A stretch of 64,000 bases of DNA from Varanus komodoensis. Lineage: Eukaryota; Chordata; Lepidosauria; Squamata; Varanidae. Below, one piece after another: positions 24,101 to 36,100 of the stretch (position 1 is its first letter; each line of letters opens with the position of its first letter). Under the pieces are notes generated by a model that searched no databases, was not told the origin of the DNA, and saw only the letters and a program-made list of their open reading frames with translations. The DNA is taken from contig NW_025336442.1 in assembly GCF_004798865.1 (NCBI RefSeq), positions 1,125,094-1,189,093 on the forward strand. Reading direction: 5' to 3'. The position numbers were made by a program, and so were the translations under genes.

Positions 24101-27100
24101 GGCGCCCTAAACTTTTGCCCCACCAGTTGGCTTTTGTGCGTTTCACTGCCGCCACTCAAAAGGTCTGAAACGCCTCACCTGGGGCCCTGGCATCATAGAA
24201 TCACGGAAGAGCAGAGCTGGAAGGGGCCGGGGAGGCCACTGGGTCCACCAGGTCGCACCACCCCACTCAGAGGGCTGCCCAGCTTCTTTTGAATGCCTCC
24301 AGTGTGGGAGAGCCCCCACCCCGCCGGGCAGATGGTCCCACTGCCGTATTGCTCTGGCAGTGAGGAAGCTTCTCCTGGTGTCCAGCCTGAATCTGGCTTG
24401 TCACAGCGTGAATTCATTATTCCGTGTCCTGCACTCTGGAATCGGCAAGAAGAGATCTTGGCCTTCCTCTTTGTGGCAGCCTTTGCGGGACTTATACAGG
24501 GATCTCCTGTCCCCCCTCAGTCTTCCCTTCTGAAGGCTGAACATGCCCAGTTCTCTCAGTCTCTTCTCACAGGGCAGTGTTTCCAACCCCTGGATCATTT
24601 TTGTTGCCCTCCGCTGGACCCTTTCTAATTGTTCTTAAATCTTGGTGCCCTGAACTGGACACAGGATTCCAGATGAGGTCTGACTAGTGGGGAGTACAGG
24701 GGAACTACTACATCTCGTGGTTTGGAAGTGAAACTTCTGTTAATGCATCTCAAAATAGCATTTGCCCTTTTTGCAGCTGCATTGCATTGTTGGCTCATAT
24801 TCCACTTGTCCACAATTACTCTGAGATCTTTTTCAGTCCCGTTGAGCCACATAGTCTCTATCTTGTATCAATGCATTTGGTTTCTTTTTCCTAGGTGCAG
24901 GACTTGGCACTTGTCCTTATTGAATCTAATACTGTTGCTTTCAGCCCAGTGTTCAAGTTGATCAAGATTGCTCTGGATCTTCATTCTGTCTTCTAGGGTG
25001 CTAGCTATAATTATGCTCATCATGTCCCACAGATCTGATCATGTTTATTCCATCTAGGTATTCCTTGACCATTTGTCTGTCAATCTTGGGCTGCCATCTC
25101 TCACTTCCAGCTTGTACCTCCTCCTGGTTGTAGCTGTTCTTGTGGGTGAAGTAGGAATTGAGCACCTCTACCTTTCCTGGTCATCTGTTACCACTTTGCC
25201 ATCCACTTTAAGTACCTGGACACCTTTCTCTTTCACCTGTCTTTTGTTTTGGACATATCCAAAGAAGGCTTTCTTGTTGTTCTTTGCATTCTTTGCTACT
25301 CTCAGGTCATTTCCTGCTTTAGCCTTCCTAATGCCATCCCTGCAATTCCTTGCTATTTCTTCATATTTTTCCTTTGTGGCTTGGTCCTGTTTCCACCTCC
25401 TGCACATTTTCTTTTTTTCTTTCAGATTGTCACTTGACTTTTTGTTGAGCCATGTGGGCTTCCTCTGTTGTCTTCTACACTTTTTTTCTTGATGACAATT
25501 TTGTTTGTAGTTGTGCTTGGCGAATCTTCTTTTTCAAGATTTCCCACCCCTCTTGGACTCCTTTTCCCTTTACAGTGAGTAGCCGTGGCGCCTCTTTATC
25601 ATTGTTCTGAGTTCGTTAAAGTTGGCTTTCTTGAAGTCCAGCGTTCGTATTTGGCTGCAGTTACCCTTTGTCTGTTTTATAATTGAGAATTCAATATTGC
25701 ACAGTCACTTTTCTCCATGAAAGTTCCCATGGCTGCTCTTTTGTCAACCAGGTAATCCCTGTTAGTATTAAATCAAGATAGCTGATACTCTCGTTCCTTC
25801 CTCTACTTCCTGTCCTCTTTTTGACTGGGTGGTCAGTTACAGACACCAGTAACTATGTTATTCTTATTTTTCACTCCCTTTAAATTAAGCCGGATGCTTT
25901 CAATGGGGCTACCAAGTTCCTCTCCCCGTATTTCTGTGCAGATGCTCGTGTCTCTTATGTACAGTGTGACTCCCTCCCTTTCTGTCCTTTCTATTTTTCT
26001 TGAGCAGGTTGTATACATCAGTTTTACCATTCCAGTCATGTGAGTCGTCCAACAAATTTCAGTTATTCCTATAAGATCAAAATTGCCCTCGTAACTAAGG
26101 GCAAAATTACCAAGAGCTCAAGCTTGTGCCATTTGTTTCCCATATGCTGGGCGTTGGTGTAGACAGCAACATTCATTCTTGCTGTGCCCTGGTTTTCTTC
26201 CAACATGTTTAGGGAGACTGGTGTTGGGCCCTGCTTGGGGTTGTTTCTCTGTTGAAATAGGTGAGTCTTTGTCAGGTGATGGCATGCCTGCTGCCTTCCC
26301 CTTCCCCTTCCCCTGCCTGTTTCAGTTTAAGACCCTCTGGATGAGCTTTGTCCAGTGTCCTTATTGAATGTGTCATGTCAAGCACATGCTTTCCATCCTT
26401 TGCAAGGTGCAGCCCATCACGAATGCCATCTCCAAAACGGGACCAGACCCTGGGGTTGACAGAGGGCCTGTGCCGCTGGCCCTCGTCCTTTGGATGCAGA
26501 CCCCGCCCCCCGGGTGAATCTGGAGGAGGCGGCCACGCAGACTTCCCGAGGAGTTGCTTTTATTTACTGTGACCATTCGTTACCAGCTGCCTTTAGGTGC
26601 AGAAAAGGCAGCCAGGGTGGGACGCAAATTAATGCCCTTGAAACAATCATATAGGAAACGAATAGCAAGCAAAAGAAAGCAGGACCGCACCTGGAGTGCT
26701 GTGTCCAATTCTGGGCACCTAAGTTTTAAAAAGATGCAGAAAAGCTGGAAATGGTTCCGAGGAGGGGGCAGCAAGGGTGATCCAGGGACTGGTGGCAAAG
26801 TCCTGGGAGGAAAGTCTGGGTGAACTGGGCATGTTCAACCCCAAGAAGAGAAGGCCAGGTGAAGACGGGATAGCCCTCCACAAGTGCCTCGTACGTTGTC
26901 ACAAAGAGGAAGAACAGGATCTCTTCTCATTCATTCCAGAGTACAGGACACAGAATAACAGACTTAAGTTAAAAGAAACCAGATTTAGAATAGATGCTGG
27001 AAAGAATTTCCTTGCTCTCGGAGCAGCACGACCATGGAACCCATTTCCTGGGGAAGTTGTGGGCTCTCCCTTGCTGGAGCCGTTCAGAAAGCATCTGGAC

Positions 27101-30100
27101 AGTTACCTGAGTGCGGTGGTGTAACACGGTGCCCTGCAGGAACAGGGGGATGGACCCAGTGGCCTTCTGGCCCCTTCCAACCCTGCTATTGTGTGATTTT
27201 GGCGGCGGAGAAGAGAGCACAACTATGTTCCATAGCACTGCAAAGCCATCTTTCGGTTCCACAGGATTCTGTGCTGTGGGGTGGGAAGACAGGGAGGGCT
27301 TCCCCCATGGCAAGAGCAGACCCTCCCTTTCCCGCCCTTGTTTCTGCATCAGAGTCTCCTCCACACGCACGCAGCTGCATGTGAGCTGTCATGGGATGCA
27401 TTTCTTCTCCGCTGTGAGGACGTGGCAACCTGACAGGGCTTTCCCCCACACTTTTCCAGGGCGGCACTGCGAGACCGTGGTGGACAGCTGCCGAAGCAAG
27501 CCGTGCCGCAATGGTGGGACCTGTGCTGTGGCCAGCAACACTCAGCGTGGGTTCATCTGCAGGTGCCCCCCTGTGCGTGCTGGACTCTCCTCGGGGGGGG
27601 GGGGGGGGGTGGGCAGACCATGGGGGGGGTTCTGGGGAAGCTGCTTGGACTCGCTGCGGGAAGGAAGGTGGGGAACGCGTGGGCGGCTCGCTTGGAACTG
27701 TTCCCGTGCCTGAAGGAAGGGGTTTCGGGCAGGGGATGAGCAGAGGCTGTGGTGCCCCCCACGGCTCCCTGGGAGGTAAGTGTCCCTTGCGCTTCCTTTG
27801 CAGGGCTTGGACGGTGCCACCTGTGAGAACGACCTGCGCAGCTGTGGGACCCTGCGCTGCCTGAATGGCGGGACCTGCGTCTCCACCCAGAAGAGCCCCA
27901 GGTGCATCTGCGCGCCCGGCTTCACAGGCCCCGAGTGCCGGTTCTCGACCAGCAACCCCTGCCACTCCAGCCCCTGCTACAACGGCGGCAGCTGCCAGCT
28001 CTCCAAGGAGCCGCCCCACTACCGGTGCAATTGCCCCGCCAGCTTCAACGGCCTGAATTGCCACGTCCTGGACTTCGAGTTCCTGGGCGGCCTCGGCCAG
28101 GACATCCTCCCTCCCGCCTTCGAGGAGAGCTGCGAGATCCCCATCTGCGCCAGCCACGCCGGCAACAAGGTCTGTGACGCCCGGTGCAACAACCACGCCT
28201 GCAGCTGGGACGGCGGCGACTGCTCGCTCAACTTCAGCGACCCCTGGAAGAGCTGCTCGCAGGCGCTGCAGTGCTGGAAGTACTTCAACGACGGGAAGTG
28301 CGACGCCCAGTGCAACAACACGGGCTGCCTGTACGACGGCTTCGACTGCCAGAAGGCCGAAGTGCAGTGCAAGTAAGGGCCCCTCCGACCCGCAGGCAGG
28401 GGGCACACGTCGCTGGCCCAGGCTTGCGCTTCGTGGTCCCAGCGGAGACGAGGGGGCAGCGCCTGCGGAAGCCTGCCTGCGGCACGGCTTCCGCCTCAGT
28501 CGTGCAGCCCCGAGAGCCCCGTGGGTGCCAGAGAGTCCTGGATCGTGGGGCTGACGGGAGCTCCGCAGCTGCCCCGCCACTGGCTGCTCAGGGCAGGCTC
28601 GGCACGGCCGGGGGGGCAGGCTAACGCTCAGGGGCCCTCCTGACCCCAGGCTCCCACGGTCCCGCTGCCGGGCGCCCCTCACAGTTACCCGTTGTGTGGG
28701 GACACCCACCCGGCGCGAAAAGCCCCCCGCTGAACCGGCTCCTGCTTCTCTCCCCCGGTGCAGCCCCATGTACGACCAGTACTGCAAGGACCACTTCTCC
28801 GACGGCAACTGCGACCAAGGCTGCAACACGGCCGAGTGCGAGTGGGACGGCCTGGACTGCGCCAGCTCGCCGGAGAGGCTGGCCGAGGGCACCCTGGTGC
28901 TGGTGGTGCTGACCACGCCGGAGGTCCTGCGGAACATCTCCTTCAACTTCCTGCGGGAGCTCAGCCGCGTGCTCCACACCAACGTGGTCTTCAAGAGGGA
29001 CGCCAAGGGCGAGTACATGATCTTCCCCTATTATGGGAACCCCGAGGAGCTGAAGAAGCACCACATGAAGAGGTCGGCGGAGGGCTGGCCAGATGTGTCC
29101 AGCATGTTCTCGAGCATGAAGACGTCTCTCTCTCCGAGGGTCAGTGGGAGGCAGAGACGAGAGCTGGACCAGGTGGATGTCATCGGGTGAGAGAAACGAC
29201 CGTGCGGCCCTTGCCTGGGGCGCCCCCTCTTCCCAGTGCGAAAAGCAGCCGGGGCCCCGGGCAGTTCAGAGGGCAGGGGCCGGAAGGGCTCCCCCTCTGC
29301 ATCTGGGGTTTGGGGGATGGAAGCGTGGGGGACGAAGGACCGTCGCGGGAGGGGGTGCTTGCGCTGCCTTCCATACGAAGGGCACCTGTATATTGTCTGG
29401 TCACCTGGAGCAAGCAGGAATTGCTTCCAAGCAACAAGCACGAGAAAAGCTGCTGGCTGCTTTATTTATTCATCCTTATTTATTTGTTTTGCTCCTCAAT
29501 CCAGGAGGCTTTCTGTGTAGCTTGCGTGCCATTAGTGGAGCAAAGCAGTCTCTCTGCCCTCGCAGGCTTCATGGTGAAAAAGACACAATACACGAGGAAA
29601 AGGGAAGGGGAATGAAGAGGGAAACCTGACGGGGCTGTCAGTTGCATCCGCGGGATCCCCCTCCCCTCCCCTCCCCTCTCCCACTGCACTGCTGCACGGA
29701 CTTGCAGTCCCATCTTCTGAGCTGTCAGTGCGCCTCAGATAACTTGCAAATGGGGTTGTGTGGCCAGCTGGCCACCATCTGCTTTTCTGGGCCCATTTTT
29801 AAGCCCTTGAAGTGTCCCCCGAGGGGTGCTGTCCCCACTTGCTACTGCCAGGACTTCGTTGGAGCCCCGCAATACGGTCTGAGTCCGTTTTGCACAGCCC
29901 CGGGTCAGTCAAAGGAGCCCTTAAGGCCTGCCCTGGCAGACAGAGTTTGGTTTCCAGTCCTGTCCCAGCTGCATAACTGCCCTCCTTCCTTTCAAAACCT
30001 GCAGCTCCATTGTGCACCTGGAGATCGACAACCGGCAGTGCCTCCAGTCCTCGTCTCAGTGCTTCCAGAGCACCACGGATGTCGCGGCCTTCCTGGGCGC

Positions 30101-33100
30101 TCTGGCCTCACTCGGCAACTTGGACATTCCATACAAAATCGAAGCCGTTAAGAGTAAGTTTGCCATGCACCGGAACCACCCGCATGGGATTCAGATAATG
30201 TCCCAAGAAGCCTGTGCCGCATGAGGACTAGCCACTTCTCTTGCAACTCAGCTCCAGCCCTTCCTTGTGGCATCCCAAACACAAAGCGTGGCTGGGTGGT
30301 TGAGGATGCCCCCTCATTGATCTTAAAGGTGGGCAGGCACATGGGGGTGCAGGCGGGATCTTGGGGTACTTGCTGGCTGCACCCCAAACACGAGCCAGCA
30401 GTGTGACGCGGCAGTCAAGAGGGCGAGCGCCACCCTTGGGCGCATAGCCAGAAGGCGGCAGTTGCCCTGTAAGTCTCTGGAGCGCCCAGTCGGAGCCCCG
30501 TGGCCAGTGCTGGGCTCCACGTGGCGAGCGGGAAACAGCCCGGTTGGGCTCGGTTCAGCACAGGGTCGCAAGGACGGTAGGAGGGTTGCGGGATGCCATG
30601 CGGGGGGCAGTGAGGGAACTGGGGAACCCTTCCCCTCGGGGAGAAGAGGACGTTCAGAGTGTGAGTGCGGGCGTGTGCAGGCGTGTCGCACGGCGGAGGG
30701 TCACGGCCTGTTCCCCAGTGCGGTGGCGGGAAGGATGAACTCCAGTGGGGCAGAGTGCCAGGACCCGGGCTTCAGGCTGGATGTGGGGAAGTACTTCCTG
30801 ACAGTTAGGACCCCTTGGAGATGGGATGGGCTTCCACGGGAGTTGGAGTCACTTCTATGAGAGTGACCAGTAACTGCGCCTCTGATTTATATGTTTAAAA
30901 GGTCTGCATAGTATATGGATCTTAAAATGGGAACCACTGAGCATAAAATGCTAGCCTTAGTCCCATGTTGAAGTGTGGCTGGCTAATGGATGCTGGGAGT
31001 TGTAGTCCAACACAGCTGGAAGAGCCAGGATGGGGAGGGTTGGGCCGGGACTTGGGCTCGGATTTTCCATTTCACCGCGAAGCTTCACTGGGGGACGTGG
31101 GCCAGTCACTGAGCTGAGCCCCACCTACCTCACAGGGCTGTTGTGAGGATAAAATGGGTTCTATAAAAGCTGCTTTGGGTTCCCTGAAGGAAAAAAAGGC
31201 AAGGTATATATAATAAATACATAGAAGAAAATAAACCATATGCATCCACTTGTAGGTCTAAGGACAATATTTTAGATAGTGGTGTCAAAGGGGATGCAGT
31301 GGAGGGATGCAGGTTGGTGCTCATACTTAACAATATAAAATCATTTAATTTCTATATCATCTTTCTCTCAAAAATGGCACTAAAGGCCATTAGAATATAC
31401 ATTCAAACTGAAATCTTGATTAAAACATAACATAAAAACAGATCCATATAAACATAATTAAAAATGCAGCAATTGAATGTCTCTTGAAGACATTCTTTAT
31501 TTTGGTTTTGTTTTTGTGTTTAGACAACCTGCCTTTTAAGTTTTGCTTCTCATCCAGAGCTTATTTCAAAATCATTACTGCTGGGGTGGAGAAAGGAGAG
31601 GAGGGGAAACAAACCCCGCAACCCAAACCTTGTAATCGATCAATGACATGCGAAGTGTTGAAGTTTGCATCTTCCAAATCCCCCCTCAATCCTTTTGACT
31701 TAACAGCTCAATGCCAATGCAACGATTTGAAGTTTGCTAATCCTTTTTTCCCTTCAAGGAAGGAAAGCCTCTTTCCCCAGTGCAGCCGCAGAAGCAGTTC
31801 AGAGTTTGCAATTCTGATGAATCGTGGAGAAAATGACCTTCTCTTCTTCTTCTTCTTCTTCTTCATCTTCTTCCTCCAGAGGGCTTTGGAGGAGATTGGG
31901 AGGGCGGTGGTTTGGGTGGGGGAGAGAATTAGATGAGCCGGACGGACAGTTATTAACTAATTTTGCTTCATTTTGACTCTGCCTCTGACTTGCTATGGAA
32001 GCTTAACTCTGTGTGCTCTCGGTGCACCCCGTTCCCCGCTTTTTTAGGTGAAACGACCGATCACCCGATCAGCACCCCGCTCTATCCTATGTACGTGGTG
32101 GGGCCTTCTCTCTTCCTGCTCCTCTTAATCGGCGTGGGAGTCTTGGCATCTCGCAAGCGGCGGAGAGAACATGGGCAGCTCTGGTTCCCTGAGGGCTTCA
32201 AAGTGACGGACAAAAAGAAGAAGCGACGGGAGCCGCTGGGGGAGGATTCTGTGGGACTGAAGTGAGTAATCCCTTCTGCGTTGACATGCGGAGCAGCGCA
32301 GAGCTGGACTCGGCTGCCGCTGTGCTGCCCACCTGGCCTGAGAAAGACAGTTCCCTGCCTCCCCCCCGCCTTGCACGGGGCCCAGATTCTCTTCCCTTTC
32401 CTGGGTTGTCCTGGATTTCCACCCCACACACAAGGTCGATTCAAATATTTTTGGCTTGGCAGCTCTACAGAGAAAGGAAGGAGGGCGTTAGGTTTTCGGA
32501 GGGATGCCCCGTGACTTCTCCAGGCCCCACTTAGGCACAGGTGTTTTGGCACTGCCTGGAGATGGACCGTGGCTTCCTGGCAAAGACCCCGCTTTGCGGG
32601 CAGAAGGGTCGTTTGTGGCTTCCTCAGGCAAGGCTGGGACAGAACCCCACTGGGAACCCTGCGCGGGCTGGGCAGCTGCTGCTGGTTGGATCCGAGAATA
32701 TTGGGTGTGATGGGCCGAGGGGTCTTCTGTCTTTTAAGGCCACTTCCTCTGCTCCAGTTAAACAGTAATGGGTGAGCTTGAAAAGCGATTAGTGGGGAAA
32801 ACTGGCAGGGTGAATGGCTCAGAGAGGTGGGCCACTGTCCCGCTGCTTGCCCGGCACCCCCTCCCTCCCTCCCTCCAGATTTCCTTTGCTTTTTCTTCAC
32901 CACGTCAAGCCGAGAATGCCACCTTCCTGCTGCAGGCCAGGGTGCACCTGTCCCAAGTCCCCTTCTGCATTGCCTCTGGCGCTGTGAGGCGGCTCTCCCA
33001 CACAGTCCCGTCTGGGGAGGAGGTCAGCCTCGCTCAGCCTGTCTCCCAGCTGTTGGAGGTGGGCGGCACAGGGAAGGGCTCCACTGCAGCCTTACTTTCT

Positions 33101-36100
33101 TCTGGGCGAGGAAATCTCCACGTCCTCCAACTTACAACTTTGCTCAAGATCTGTGACTGCACCATATGGACTTATTGAAAGTTACATCCCACCTTCCCAC
33201 TAAAATTAATGCTTGTGGTAGCTAATGACAGCATAGAACTTTGAGGCATTCCAGATAAAAACACATCCTGATAGAAATAGAGCAATAAAAAGGGGGGAAA
33301 GAGCTCATACCAGATTAAAAATTATTTCAGCCACGCAGTGCTTAGGTGACCATCAGCTCATCAGCCGAGCTAAATAAAAATGCATTTGCCTGCTGACAGA
33401 AGGAAAACAGAGAGGGAGCCAATCGAGCCACCTCAGCAGGGGGTTCCAGAGGCAGGGGGTGGTCCCAGGAAGGCCCCCTCCCGTCTCCACAAGGTCTGCC
33501 TCTGGTAGGGGAGGGACCACAAGAAGGCTTCTCCCAAGGCTCTTGAAGCTCAGGAAGGCTCTTGGCCAGGACGCCACCTGGCCTGTGGCTTGCTTTCCAA
33601 AGTGTCTGGAGAAACATTAACCACGGGCACATCCCGTTAACTCCAGAAGGACCGTGCAGGGCGAGGACTGAGATCCCCCCTCGGTCGGACATTCTCCCCT
33701 CCCGTCCCCTCAGTGAGCTTGTGGGCACATTACCTCACTCGACCTTCACAAACCATTCTTCCTTCTCCTCCTCCATGCAACAGACCCTTGAAAAATGCGT
33801 CTAACGGCACTTTGATGGACGGCAACCAGAATGAATGGGGCGATGAAGAAACACTGGACACCAAAAAGTACAGGGTACGCCAGTGGAAAGCTCTGCCCTC
33901 CACGGGGTCGGATCCAGGGAGCGGGACGGAAGGTGGCAGGGTGGCTGTGGAGTGCATGGCCTTGCCCGGAGAGCCCGCTACCGGCAACCCCCGTGGCGTG
34001 GCGTGCTGTGCCGTGGCCTCCCTTTGGGTGGGGCGCTCAGCACTGGGGCCCTGCAGGCGGAGGCGTGGGAGGAGCCTCCGGATCCTGTGGCCAGGGGCGG
34101 GGGCTTCTCTGCGCCAAGAGCCCCTTTCTCCTGCCCTCCCCACCCCACGGGAAGGAAGACCCTGAAATAGCTGCACTTCTCCTTTCCCCTCCCCAGGCAG
34201 AGTGTGCCTTTTTGCTCTTGCCCGCACCTGTCCCACCTTCGGGCAGGTTTTCCCCACGGTGTGACCTGGTCGGGATCGTTTCAGCTTCCCTGCGAAGTGC
34301 CAGCAGTCACGGTGTTGCTCTTGCGTTTACCACTTCAATCGTTTTGTTCAAAGGCAACCTGCCAGTATATACAAGGAAATAATTCAGGGAAACGGTTGTT
34401 GCAAATCTGGTTACCGAATGTATAGTTCAGGAGTTCACTTTTTATTTTGTTGGTGTGCGAGGCAGATGACGGTGTGTGTGTCCTGCATGCTCGCCTCTGC
34501 GCAACAGGCGTGTTCTCTGCATGCGTGTCTAGTTCAAGCGGATCCTCTTGAAGCTTCCCTTTCCTCCCGTCCAGGTGGAGGAGCAGGTCATGCTGCCCGG
34601 CGTGGATGACCAGACAGACCACCGGCAGTGGACGCAGCAGCACCTCGACGCGGCTGACCTGCGCATGTCCGCCATGGCCCCCACGCCCCCGCAGGGGGAA
34701 ATTGACGCAGACTGCATGGATGTCAACGTGCGAGGACCAGGTGGCGCACGAGCCCCCCCCCCCCCCGACTGCATGGATGCAGCATGCAGTGCCGCGCGAG
34801 GCCTGGCTTTCCTCCTTGGGCATCAGGGTCCCTGTAGCGGGGCCCACGGCCCCCTTGCGGAGCTGCGGAGCGACAGGACAGGCCTGCGTTGCCCTTTCTG
34901 GGACAGCCGTGCCCAGCTTGTGGCCGGCGGCAGCTCCCTCAGGCTGTGCCCAGGCCTGAGGACTGTCCCAAGAGAGCGGGCAGGTGGGTGCGCGGCACGG
35001 CTCTGGGTGAATGACAGCGGATTGGCACTCGCTCTTGCTTCTCAGTTGCTTAATGACAGCAACAAGAAAATAATTCCCCACCCGCCGACACCCTCAGTTG
35101 CTGTGCTGCTGCGTCTCCCAGCAGTCTTTGGCCAAGCAGGAGCGAGCTTTCACACCACGGGCCGTCCTGCACAAAACTCATTGCGGGGCTGCGGTGCACT
35201 GCATCTCTCTCTGCCACCACCCCGGCTCCCGTTGCTGGGCCTGGGGATGCTTGCCAGAGCCAGCCCCGCCGGTCCAGGAAGTCCGCCAGGCCATGCGAGC
35301 GACTGGCGCTCCTGTAGGGTTGTGTGCCCCCGCTCTGGCTCATGTGCCCCTTCCCCGTGTATTTTTGCAGACGGGTTCACACCGCTGATGATTGCTTCGT
35401 GCAGCGGGGGAGGGCTGGAGACCGGCAACAGTGAGGAGGAGGAGGATGCCCCTGCCGTCATCTCGGATTTCATCTACCAGGGGGCCAACCTGCACAATCA
35501 GACAGACCGCACGGGGGAGACGGCGCTGCACCTGGCCGCCCGCTACTCCCGCTCGGATGCCGCCAAGAGGTTGCTGGAAGCCAGCGCCGACGCCAATGTC
35601 CAGGACCACATGGGGAAGACGCCACTACACGCCGCGGTGTCAGCCGACGCTCAGGGTGTCTTCCAGGTGAGGGCAGTGTGACTCCCCCAGATCCCCAGGG
35701 GTGCGAGGGCTGCCTCTCAGGACCCCTGGCCTGGAGCAGTGGTGAGGGCTGAACTGAGCTTGGGGGGGTGGCCTGGGGGGTGCATCCCAGAGTGGGCTGG
35801 GTGGAAGGCAGAGAGCGGAGACCAAAATAACAGACTAGTCCAGCACGTGGCTGCCCAAAGCTCTCTCAGCAAGAATGACTGGAGGGCAGGTTGGGCCATC
35901 CCGGTATTCCTGCATGGCCTTTTGGGCTCCTGCCTGGGGGACTTGCCCCGTTGCCTTGGCCCCCCACCTCTTTCTGCTGCCCCACTTCTTTCCCCCAGTT
36001 GTCTGCTGCTTTCACAGTGATCCTTCATTTGTCTCCACTGTTCTTACATGGGTGTCCCTCCCATGCAGAGAAGGGGCCTGTCTCTCTCCAAAGAGCATTT

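Noticed and set aside
27186-29018. 610-codon minus-strand open frame
   Set aside because: It lies antisense to NOTCH1 exons 24-26. Its low-complexity Ala/Val/Gly composition is what GC-rich EGF/LNR codons give when read backwards; no family is recognised.
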